Assembly: GCF_004023625.1 (NCBI RefSeq)
Contig: NZ_RPDJ01000015.1
Span: 229,416 to 293,415, forward strand
From: Streptomyces cavernae
Lineage (GTDB): Bacteria; Actinomycetota; Actinomycetes; Streptomycetales; Streptomycetaceae
Length of the DNA: 64,000 nucleotides
Reading direction: 5' to 3'
Shown in pieces: positions 26,056 to 33,024 of the stretch. Position 1 is the stretch's first letter; each line of letters begins with the position of its first letter. The position numbers were made by a program, and so were the translations under genes. Under the pieces are notes generated by a model. It did not search any database, had not been told where the DNA came from, and saw only the letters and a program-made list of their open reading frames with translations.

Positions 26056-26819
26056 GGCGCGGACGCCAGGGAGAGGAAACGGCTGAGGTAACGCGGGTCG
26101 GCGCGCCGCACAGACAGCAGTACGTAGAAATCGGCCACCCCGAAGTCAGGGTCGTACGCCGGCTCTCCGCACACCCAGGCGCCCAGGCGCACATAGCCGC
26201 GCAGGAGCGGCGGGAGCGGAATACGCCCGGAGGGAGCGGAGGTGGGACGCCAGGGGAGGCGAGGGGTGACGCGGTACTCCTCTGGGGAAAGGTGCTTGGC
26301 GGACACGGTCTCCCACACACTGGTGGCCAGTGCCCCGCCGTCCGCCAGAGGGACCGAACAGCACCCACCGAGCCAGTCGTGCCCGGCCTGGGTCATGTAG
26401 CGCGCGATACCGGCCCACATGAGGGAGATGACTGCCCCGTCGCGGTGGTCGGGGTGGACGCAGGAGCGGCCCGCCTCGACGAGGTCGTGTCGGATCCCCG
26501 TCAGACCACCGAGGTTGAACTCGGTTTCCGCGTACAGGCCCCGGACGGCGGTAGCCTGAGCGGGCGGCAGCAGCCGGTACGTGCCGACGACCGCCCCTGT
26601 GCCTTCCTCACGGACCAGCAGATGGTCGCAGTGGTCGTCGAAGGCATCTGCATCCAGACCGGCCTCGGGCGTGGTGAGTGAGGCGCCCAACTCGCCGGCG
26701 AAGACCTCGTGGCGCAGCCGCTGGGCCGCTCGTATGTCGCGCTCGTCCCTCGTGAGGGAGACGGTATAGCGACGAGGGGCCGTCTGAGGGGGCGATGCGA
26801 GCGCTGTCGACGCGGCCAT
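26052..26819 (-). CDS. olsB: L-ornithine N-alpha-acyltransferase-like GNAT enzyme (OlsB)
   Basis: A 255-residue acyltransferase of the hemolysin-like/OlsB family. RYTVSLTRDERDIRAAQRL then RHEVFAGELG is the usual N-terminal block. DHLLVREEGTGAVVGTYRLLP and LVEAGRSCVHPDHRDGAVISLMW hold the GNAT core, and YLSRFLSL closes the domain. OlsB attaches a 3-hydroxy fatty acid to the alpha-amine of ornithine, the first step to a phosphorus-free membrane lipid. The start chosen is ATG 26819, after GGAAGAAG; a longer frame runs upstream but overlaps the amidase gene. The next gene, a PlsC-type acyltransferase, overlaps by GTGA and would finish the lipid. Confidence 0.87.
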   Translation of the reverse strand: MAASTALASPPQTAPRRYTVSLTRDERDIRAAQRLRHEVFAGELGASLTTPEAGLDADAFDDHCDHLLVREEGTGAVVGTYRLLPPAQATAVRGLYAETEFNLGGLTGIRHDLVEAGRSCVHPDHRDGAVISLMWAGIARYMTQAGHDWLGGCCSVPLADGGALATSVWETVSAKHLSPEEYRVTPRLPWRPTSAPSGRIPLPPLLRGYVRLGAWVCGEPAYDPDFGVADFYVLLSVRRADPRYLSRFLSLASAP

Positions 26820-26859
26820 GTCTGTTTCTTCTTCCAACGCGCAAGCCAGTTGCATCCCG

Positions 26860-27753
26860 TCAGCCCCGGACGGTGAAGCCGTGCTTCGCACCGAGCTTGG
26901 TGAGGGTGCTCTTTCCCGGGATGCCGTCCGCCTCGGCTCCGGTGAACCCGTACCGTCGCTGCAGGGCGGCATAGGCCTCGATGGTCGTCGTGCCGAAGGA
27001 GCCGTCGGCCCGATGCGACGGCAGGAGGCCCTCGGCGACCAGGGCCTTCTCCACGAGGAGTACATCGGCCTTGTGCGTCGTACCGCCCTGGGGGAGGGAA
27101 GGGTCGCGACGGGCGGCGGCGACGACATTGCTCAGGTCGACCGTCGGCTTGGAGCCGGAACCCGATCCCGAGCCGGGACTCGTGGTCGGAGCTGCCTTGA
27201 ACAGGGCGGACTGGTCGATGTTCCCCGGGTCCCAGTGGTCGTTGCCCGGGATATTGGCGTGGCCGTAGTGGCCCCCCTTGTTCAGCCACACGGAGCGGGA
27301 GCGGTTGTCCGCATCGCCGGCCGAGGTCGCCAGCCGGCCTGCCGGCCAGGTGTCCGGGATGTGCCAGGAGCGGATGGCACGCATAAGGCCCCTGAAGTTG
27401 GGCCCCGGCTTCCAGTACCCGGTGAACGGCTTGGACGCTCGGCCGAGTACTTCGATCTGCACACAGGCCCTTCCGACCCGGTTCGTTCGCGCCTTCCCGT
27501 CGTTCCGGAGCGCGCGGGCGCTCATGTCGAGTGGACCGAACTGGCCCAGCCTGTCGGTGGTCGGGTCGTACAGCAGGTGCGGCTCGGCGCTGTTGCGGAT
27601 CAGGTGCGCGGCGACGGCGCGGAACGCCTCGTCACCCGCACCGCTCTCCGTGGTGTGCCAGACGGCGCGTGCGGGAGCCACCACGAGGTCCATTGCCCCG
27701 CCGATGGTGCCGTCCCCCAGTCGCTCTGCTTCCTTGATCCAGATCTCGCTCAC
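26860..27753 (-). CDS. N-acetylmuramoyl-L-alanine amidase with peptidoglycan-binding domain
   Basis: A 297-residue cell-wall protein. The N-terminal domain (about 1-180) looks like an amidase_2/PGRP fold: APARAVWHTTES carries the first zinc His, and KGGHYGHANIPGNDHWDPG the later His and catalytic region. A Ser/Gly linker (SPGSGSGSGS, about 190-200) leads to a C-terminal PG_binding_1 repeat (ADVLLVEKALVAEGLL ... IEAYAALQRRYG ... GIPGKSTLTKLG). It has no signal peptide, which is more like a phage endolysin than a secreted autolysin. The start is GTG 27753 with AAGGGA seven bases upstream. It lies 40 bp in front of the acyltransferase pair and may be co-transcribed. Confidence 0.85.
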   Translation of the reverse strand: MSEIWIKEAERLGDGTIGGAMDLVVAPARAVWHTTESGAGDEAFRAVAAHLIRNSAEPHLLYDPTTDRLGQFGPLDMSARALRNDGKARTNRVGRACVQIEVLGRASKPFTGYWKPGPNFRGLMRAIRSWHIPDTWPAGRLATSAGDADNRSRSVWLNKGGHYGHANIPGNDHWDPGNIDQSALFKAAPTTSPGSGSGSGSKPTVDLSNVVAAARRDPSLPQGGTTHKADVLLVEKALVAEGLLPSHRADGSFGTTTIEAYAALQRRYGFTGAEADGIPGKSTLTKLGAKHGFTVRG

Positions 27754-28130
27754 GCGGCATTCCCTTACTCGTTCATGTCGTTGTCGGTCGCTGATGGCCG
27801 ACGTGAACCAGCGTCGAGGCCGCCGTTGCTCACTTCCCAGTCCAGGCTGCTGTCCACCTCTGACCACTGCCGGGACGGGATCGACATGTGCTTGCCGGCG
27901 GTGGAGACACGGACCGGCGGGCGGCACGGGATTGAGGCCGGATGACGGGCTGGTGGTGGTGAACCAATGCACGGAAGCGACCGTTGCGGTGTGTACGGGC
28001 CCGCAACCCGTCAGGGCTCTGGCATCCCACCCCGAGGTGTCAGAGCCCGCCCCCTCATGGTCGCGTCCGGAACGCAGCTGCGATGAGTCCACTGCCGGAA
28101 ACATTGTTCCCGCTGCGCGCCGGGCGCGAC
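27754..28130. other. Gene-free stretch
   Basis: About 380 bp between the amidase start and a MITE-like repeat. It must contain the promoter for the amidase, reading leftward. No gene or clear motif is seen. Confidence 0.45.
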
Positions 28131-28133
28131 TAA

Positions 28134-28373
28134 GGGGTCCTTGCACTATGAGCGTCCGATGAGGTCGCGTGGTCTGGTGCCGTGCATCGCAAGGCGCCGG
28201 AGAGCCCTGGATGGGGGTGCCCCCTGCTCGAGCGGAGCCGAGAGCTTGGGGGAGGAGCTACCTGGGCTTTTCGGCAACGCGGCAATGGGGGTGCCCCCTG
28301 CTCGAGCGCAGCCGAGAGCTTGGGGGAGCGGTGCCAGGCCGCGCGACCCGGGCGGGCATGGTGCAAGGACCCC
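28134..28373 (-). repeat. Family B MITE-like repeat, copy 3 (complete, reverse orientation)
   Basis: A complete 240-bp copy with ends GGGGTCCTTGCACTATG and CATGGTGCAAGGACCCC and TAA on both sides (28131-28133, 28374-28376), a likely 3-bp target duplication. Compared with the copy at 31359 it is inverted and contains an extra internal copy of the core hairpin unit, about 50 bp, in tandem. Non-coding. Confidence 0.8.
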
Positions 28374-28427
28374 TAAGGCGCTTGTCATCCCCGGATATCT
28401 GTCCCGGCGAACAGGAGTTTCCCGCGC

Positions 28428-29043
28428 ATGGCACAGGACACTGCCACTGACGCCTTGCGCCGCTCACGGTTGTCCGTACAACGGCGCCACCAAATCCTGA
28501 CGACGGTGACGGAGGAACTCACGACCCTCGGCTACGAGGTCATGACGTTGGACTCCGTGGCCGCGCGCGCCCATTGCAGCAAGGCAACCCTGTATCGGTT
28601 GTGGGCGACCGAGGCTCAGCTGGTGATCGCTGCTCTCGACGCCTGCCTGTCGGACCTCCTGACGCAGGAGGACAGAGACCGGTGCGACACCGGTTCCCTC
28701 GCTTCGGACGTGCACGCTTTCGCCGCCACTCTTTGCCAGGCAGGACAAGAAGTACGTCGAAGTTCTGACCGGCCTGAGCCAAGCCTGCTCGAGCGATCCG
28801 CTCTTGGCGGCGGCCGTATGCAGAACCGTCGTTGCCCCTGCGTCGTCCGCCTGGACGCCATTGTGCGGCGCGCCCGGGAACGTGGTGAGGTTGCGCGCCA
28901 CAGCGGCTCCGGCGCGGTGCTGGACCACCTGGTTCCGGGTTTCCCGTCCCATCGCTCACTGCTCGTTGGCTCCGCGCGGACTACTCCGCCCCACCCCTTC
29001 GCGGACCAGGTGTTGTGCCAACGCTGCTTGCCTAGCGGGCCGC
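28428..29043 (+). pseudogene. TetR-family regulator with two frameshifts
   Basis: The frame starts well: RRHQILTTVTEELTTLGYE, MTLDSVAARAHCSKATLYRLW is a TetR helix-turn-helix, and the start ATG sits 50 bp past a MITE. Near 28740 the frame shifts: the next family segment, DKKYVEVLTGLSQACSSDPLL, is read in a second frame. After about 28840 the sequence returns to the first frame with RLDAIVRRARERGEVA and VLDHLVPGFPSHRSLLVG. Two indels therefore destroy the ligand domain, though the DNA-binding part could still be made. Confidence 0.75.
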
Positions 29044-29229
29044 TCACAGCGGTTTGTCAAATCACCTTCGACCAAAGGGACTTCATGACTGGCAATGTGC
29101 TCATCCGCGGCTTCATCGCGGTGCTCCGGTGTGGCGCCGGTGTGTACTGGTACGCGTGGCGGCGACACACCTATGTCCCGTACCACGACGACATCGTGCC
29201 GCTTGACCTCCCCGCAAACGACACGCCGG

Positions 29230-29432
29230 CGCCTCGAGGTGACGGCGACCGATGGGTTGGCACGTGGGAGCTGACACCGTCGCTCAGATCTCGGCATCGG
29301 TGAGGGACGAAGTACACCGGCGAGGTGCGGATACCCGTCCTCGTCGATCGTGCCGAGCACCATGTAGCGGATCCGGTCCAGCACGTTGCGGGCGGTCGCG
29401 GCCAGGGCGGGGGCTGCGGTGTCGGAGGTCAT
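29230..29432 (-). pseudogene. N-terminal fragment of a pyridoxamine-5'-phosphate-oxidase-like (FMN-binding) protein
   Basis: The minus strand reads ATARNVLDRIRYMVLGTIDEDGYP, the usual opening of a PNPOx-like split-barrel protein. A frameshift follows, after which RTSPVYFVPHRCRDL is readable in another frame. The remainder is lost, so it is a relic. Between this and the TetR remnant no gene is seen. Confidence 0.65.
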
Positions 29433-29569
29433 GGGGCTCGGGCCCTCGGGCGAGTCCTGCGCTGGGCCGGCGGGCGGTGTGCTGTGGCGTCATGGGGCCA
29501 GCGTCGTCGGTGGGTGTCGCCGGCGGCCAGGTGACCGTCGTGGAGTGCTTGGTGTACGAGACGGCGTGA

Positions 29570-30022
29570 TCAGGCCGCGGCGTCGAGCTGCGCGGCGATG
29601 CCTTCCAGGCACCACGTCCAGCCCACGCGCATGTGCTCGGCGGTCAGGGCGTCCGACAGGCCCTCGACCGTGAGCTCCAGCCGGGTCCCGCCCTCGACCG
29701 GCAGGAGCAGCATCGTGCAGCGGGAGCGCTCGGCCATGTCCTCCCCCGCGGTGAGCACGTCGAGCACGAGCCGCTCCACGGGCTCGAAGACCGCGAAGGT
29801 GGCCGTCTCGCTGTACGCGTCGCCGGCCGGACGAGGGCCGAACCGCAGTCGGTAGCCCCCGCCCTCGCGGGCGTCGACCTCGCAGGTCGACACGCGCCAG
29901 GCGGGGTCGGGGCAGGCCCAGCGCTGCAGCAGGTCGGCGCGGGTCCAGGCGGCCCAGACACGCTCGGGCGACGCGGGGTAGGTGCGCTCGAGGTCGAACG
30001 ACAGGAGCGGGGTGGCGGTCAC
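29570..30022 (-). CDS. SRPBCC (AHSA1-like) domain protein
   Basis: A 150-residue START-like domain: LSFDLERTYPASPERVWAAW at the N-terminus, GGGYRLRFG, and VGWTWCLEGIAAQLDA in the C-terminal helix. These proteins bind hydrophobic ligands or act as Hsp90-activator-like chaperones. The GTG start overlaps the TGA of the ArsR gene. This ArsR/SRPBCC pairing is very common in bacteria and suggests that the SRPBCC protein is the effector of a small self-regulated operon. The ligand is unknown. Confidence 0.9.
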   Translation of the reverse strand: MTATPLLSFDLERTYPASPERVWAAWTRADLLQRWACPDPAWRVSTCEVDAREGGGYRLRFGPRPAGDAYSETATFAVFEPVERLVLDVLTAGEDMAERSRCTMLLLPVEGGTRLELTVEGLSDALTAEHMRVGWTWCLEGIAAQLDAAA

Positions 30023-30324
30023 GTGTCCTCCAGGAGGGTGCCGAGAGCGTCCAGCCGGGTCGACCAGAGCGCCTGTTGCTGTGCGGTCCACGTGGCCACG
30101 GCGACGAGGGCGTCGTCGCGCAGCCGGCACTCGCGCACGCGGCCGCGCTTGACGGTCGTCACCAGGCCCGCCTCCTCGAGCACGCGGACGTGCTTGAGCA
30201 CGGCGGGCAGCGAGAGCGTCGTCGGCGCCGCGAGGTCACCGGCGGACGTCGGCCCGCGGGCGAGCCGCTCGACGATGGCCAGGCGGGTCGGGTCACCCAG
30301 GGCTGCGAACTGATGGTGAACCAT
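30019..30324 (-). CDS. ArsR-family transcriptional regulator
   Basis: A winged-helix repressor of about 101 residues: MVHHQFAALGDPTRLAIVERL, SAGDLAAPTTLSLPAVLKHVRVLEEAGLV is the helix-turn-helix, and VKRGRVRECRLRDDAL the wing. The Cys residues for metal sensing by ArsR or SmtB are absent, so it probably responds to an organic ligand. ATG 30324 is preferred; the frame is open to 30360. The start codon lies inside a perfect palindrome, which fits autoregulation. The stop overlaps the SRPBCC gene. Confidence 0.88.
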   Translation of the reverse strand: MVHHQFAALGDPTRLAIVERLARGPTSAGDLAAPTTLSLPAVLKHVRVLEEAGLVTTVKRGRVRECRLRDDALVAVATWTAQQQALWSTRLDALGTLLEDT

Positions 30325-30330
30325 ATGGTT
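30319..30330. promoter_or_regulatory. Perfect 12-bp palindrome over the ArsR start codon
   Basis: AACCATATGGTT is self-complementary and contains the ATG of the regulator. It is AT-rich in very GC-rich surroundings. ArsR-type proteins commonly bind such sites near their own promoter, so it is the probable autoregulatory operator. Confidence 0.55.
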
Positions 30331-30360
30331 TACTGTTCCGTCTCGACGCGCCCGTGTCAA

Positions 30361-31262
30361 CCCGCTCGCCTACGCAGCTGGGCGGTGGGTTGCACGGCTG
30401 CCGGCGCAGGGCTCGCGGTCGCCCGGGCGACCGGGAGGGATGCCACCTTGGCGGGCCGCACGCTGCGCTCCACCGAGGCACCCGAAGCGATCGGCTGGCG
30501 GGAGCCGGTGAAGAAGCGGCTCGCGGCATGCTCGAAGCAATAGTCCAGCCACCGCGCCGACGGCAGCGGCCAGTGCCACCGCCCACGGCGCCGGGCTCAC
30601 GGGAGACGGCAGGCCCCTGGTGGGGGCGCAACGATGCCTCGGCACACCGGCGACTCGGTCCCGGCCCAGCCATACCGGAAGGCCAGTAGCTCCGCGACCG
30701 CCGAGCCCGCGATCGCCAGGGCCAAGCCCACGACTCCGCTCCGCATGTCGGGAGACTTCGCCGCGACCGGAGCTGCGTCAACGTCCGCGCGAGGAACGGC
30801 CACCGGGATGCCGACCACTGCCACAGATGGATACGTCGCCGTACATGAGGCTGCGCGCCTGCACGTCCCGTTGAACCCGTCCGGTGCAGATGCTCACGCA
30901 GGTACCCCATGCGGGACACCTGTCAGATGGAGGGCCGGAGCACCCCCGGCAGGCGGGGAAGCCGACGGCTCGATGAACGTCAGGCTGCGTTGATGTCCTC
31001 ATCTTGCATGGCGGGCGGCGGCCCACCGGTCCCCGGACGCCCGTCTGACGAACGCGGTCTCCGAGACGGCCTGCCCCGCCCTCCATCGCGTCCTCGGTCA
31101 TCTCGACGCGGAATCATTCGGCGAGCTCCTGGAGTTCGGCCTGTCCGCGATCCTCGCGCGAAGGTGACCGAGGGCGAAGAAGGGACCAGGGAGGACCCGC
31201 CCACCGAGCGGCCGTAGTCCCCGTCCGCGAGCGACACGAGTTGAGCCAGAGCCCGCGTTCAC
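30361..31262. other. Degenerate stretch without a supported gene
   Basis: About 900 bp. On the minus strand, short hydrophobic segments can be read (WAVALAAAVGAVAGLLL near 30580; MRSGVVGLALAIAGSAVAELLAFRYGW near 30700) in different frames, perhaps relics of a prepilin-peptidase-like membrane protein, but I cannot confirm this. No complete gene is seen. The right end borders a family A repeat. Confidence 0.35.
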
Positions 31263-31265
31263 TTA

Positions 31266-31355
31266 GGGCTTGCCGGGATACAACTTGCGTGCTCCGGGTC
31301 TTGACACTGCAGCTCAGGACAGATGCTCGCCGACGATTTATTTCCCGGCAAGCCC
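31266..31355 (-). repeat. 90-bp MITE-like element, family A, copy 2 (inverted)
   Basis: Ends GGGCTTGCCGGGA and TTCCCGGCAAGCCC, flanked by TTA on the left and TTG on the right. Its body is the reverse complement of the copy at 10377-10466 with a handful of changes (shared stretch GTCGGCGAGCATC). The same family B repeat follows it in the same orientation as at the first locus. Confidence 0.7.
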
Positions 31356-31358
31356 TTG

Positions 31359-31559
31359 GGGGTCCTTTCACTATGCCCGCCCGGGTCGCGTGGTCTGGCA
31401 CCGCTCCCCCAAGCTCTCGGCTGCGCTCGAGCAGGGGGCACCCCCATCGCCGCGTTGCCAAAAGGTCCTAGTAGCTCCGCTACGAGGACCTTCCGGCGCC
31501 TTGCGATGCACGGCACCAGACCACGCGACCTGATCGGACGCTCATAGTGAAAGGACCCC
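31359..31559 (+). repeat. Family B MITE-like repeat, copy 4 (complete)
   Basis: A complete 201-bp copy with ends GGGGTCCTTTCACTATG and CATAGTGAAAGGACCCC, a 17-bp perfect terminal inverted repeat. TTA follows on the right. The interior holds the CCCCCAAGCTCTCGG / CTCGAGCAGGGGG hairpin and a second one around CTAGTAGCTCCGCTACGAGG. It encodes nothing. This is the best reference copy of the family in the window. Confidence 0.82.
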
Positions 31560-31631
31560 TTACAGGACCAGCCCGGCATCGGCTGAGCCTTCTCCATCTG
31601 CGGGTAGAGATGCCAGTCCTGCCAGCGGCTG

Positions 31632-31952
31632 ATGATTGGGCGTACGGTCACCGGAATGCTGGTCGCCATGACCTTCACTTCACTCATCATCGTCCTCAGC
31701 ATCGTCGTGATCTGCGCCTCCACAGCCGTGTCGATGTCCACTGAGCCACCGTTCTGGATGGTGCTGGTCGTCTGTCTGATCACCTATCCGCTCAGCACTG
31801 GGCTGCTTGCCATGCCCCAACTCGCAAAAGTCGGACAGGGGTTCGTAGGCGAGTGGAGCATACGGTTGGCGATGGCGGGCGCGGTCACCGCACTACTGAG
31901 TCTCCTCATCGGCAAGGGCAAGCGCGGGCCTCGTACCCGTGCTGCCGATTGA
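31632..31952 (+). CDS. Small membrane protein, unknown function
   Basis: A 106-residue frame with three hydrophobic segments: about 8-30 (GMLVAMTFTSLIIVLSIVVI), 41-60 (FWMVLVVCLITYPLSTGLLA) and 78-93 (LAMAGAVTALLSLLIG), ending in a basic tail (GKGKRGPRTRAAD). No family is recognised. The codon bias is weaker than in neighbours, and no strong ribosome site precedes either ATG 31632 or the later ATGs. It lies just after a MITE copy. It may be a real but poorly expressed gene. Confidence 0.5.
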   Translation: MIGRTVTGMLVAMTFTSLIIVLSIVVICASTAVSMSTEPPFWMVLVVCLITYPLSTGLLAMPQLAKVGQGFVGEWSIRLAMAGAVTALLSLLIGKGKRGPRTRAAD

Positions 31953-32083
31953 CCGCCCCAGGCCTGCAAGTCACCTCTCCCCGCCCCGACTTGAGTTCGG
32001 GGCGGCGGATGAACCTCCCTTTCCCTTTGCTCGTAGCAGTGTCCGGACACATGCTCCGCCGGAGCTACGAGAAAGTAGATGTA

Positions 32084-32686
32084 ATGAAGACCTGGAGTTC
32101 TGGAGCAGTCGTTCTGACGTCCGTCGCGCTCATGTTGACCGCTGCCTGCGGGGCCAGTACTGGTGACGGCGAGCCCAAGTCCCGTGCATCGGCGACTGCT
32201 TCGGCGCAGGTGACGGTTCCGACGACCAAGGCCCCCGAGGCGAATGGCTCGGCTCCGGCGGGAACGCTTACGTTGGCCAGCAACGCCAAACTCGGTCCGA
32301 TCGTCACGGACTCCACCGGCTTCACCCTCTACCGCTACACCAAGGACAGCTCCAAGCCCCCCAAGTCCGCTTGTGCGGAGGACTGCGCGAAGCTTTGGCC
32401 CCCAGTACCTGCGGGCGGCGCCTCGCTGCCGTCGGCCCTGGATCCTGCCTTGATCGGCTCAGTGACACGGCCGGACGGTACAAAGCAGCTGACGGTGGCG
32501 GGAACGCCGGTCTACCGCTACGCCAAAGACACCAAGCCGGGTGACGTCAAGGGCGAAGGAGTGGGCGGCGCGTGGTTCGCGTCTCTGCCCAAGGAGGGCG
32601 TGCCCGGTCTCGAAGATGCCCTGGCAGACTACATGGGCAGCACCCGCTTCAGGAGAAGCGACTCGGACGCCACCCCCGCCGGCTGA
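32084..32686 (+). CDS. Secreted lipoprotein of the COG4315 repeat family
   Basis: A 200-residue exported lipoprotein: an N-terminal signal ending in the lipobox LTAAC (Cys 22), then a Ser/Thr/Ala linker. Two repeats of the 'predicted lipoprotein' type follow: LTLASNAKLGPIVTDSTGFTLYRYTKD with CAEDCAKLWPPV, and VAGTPVYRYAKDTKPGDVKG with GGAWFASLP. The family is common in actinomycetes and unassigned; a role in electron transfer or metal binding has been guessed from its conserved Cys and Tyr. It is anchored outside the membrane. It stands 340 bp before a penicillin-binding protein gene. Confidence 0.87.
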   Translation: MKTWSSGAVVLTSVALMLTAACGASTGDGEPKSRASATASAQVTVPTTKAPEANGSAPAGTLTLASNAKLGPIVTDSTGFTLYRYTKDSSKPPKSACAEDCAKLWPPVPAGGASLPSALDPALIGSVTRPDGTKQLTVAGTPVYRYAKDTKPGDVKGEGVGGAWFASLPKEGVPGLEDALADYMGSTRFRRSDSDATPAG

Positions 32687-33024
32687 AGCAATGACATGAA
32701 GTCGGTTGGAGCACAGGCCGATCCGGGTCTGAGTTGAACTGAGTCGTCTCAGGCTCCGCAGGCCTCGTCGACGCAGAGACAGTCGTAGTACTCCGCGGCG
32801 TCCACACCGGGTCCGAGAGCGGCCTGTCCCTCGACGACGGTGGATATCGAAGTCAGCCGCCACAGCAGGCCGCGAGCCGAAGAGGGCCCCAGCACGCTCC
32901 ACATCGGCTGCGGGCCTCTCGTCGTGTCCAGGGCGGGGCCGCTCGGCCCGCACAGACAACTCGTGTCAGAACTGATCGCCTTTCGAGACAAGGGCACTGC
33001 TGGGTGCTGTGCCCGGAGGTAACC
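32687..33024. other. Stretch between lipoprotein and penicillin-binding protein genes
   Basis: About 340 bp that should hold the promoter of the PBP gene; its GGAGG site is at the right end. On the minus strand a frame from GTG 32996 to 32749 encodes 82 residues with a Cys-containing acidic tail (AEYYDCLCVDEACGA). It has no visible ribosome site, so it is only mentioned as a possible small gene. Confidence 0.4.

Noticed and set aside
28134..28373. Possible small genes inside the MITE copies
   Set aside because: Short frames exist in both directions but consist of the hairpin core repeated in all copies; no start with a ribosome site.
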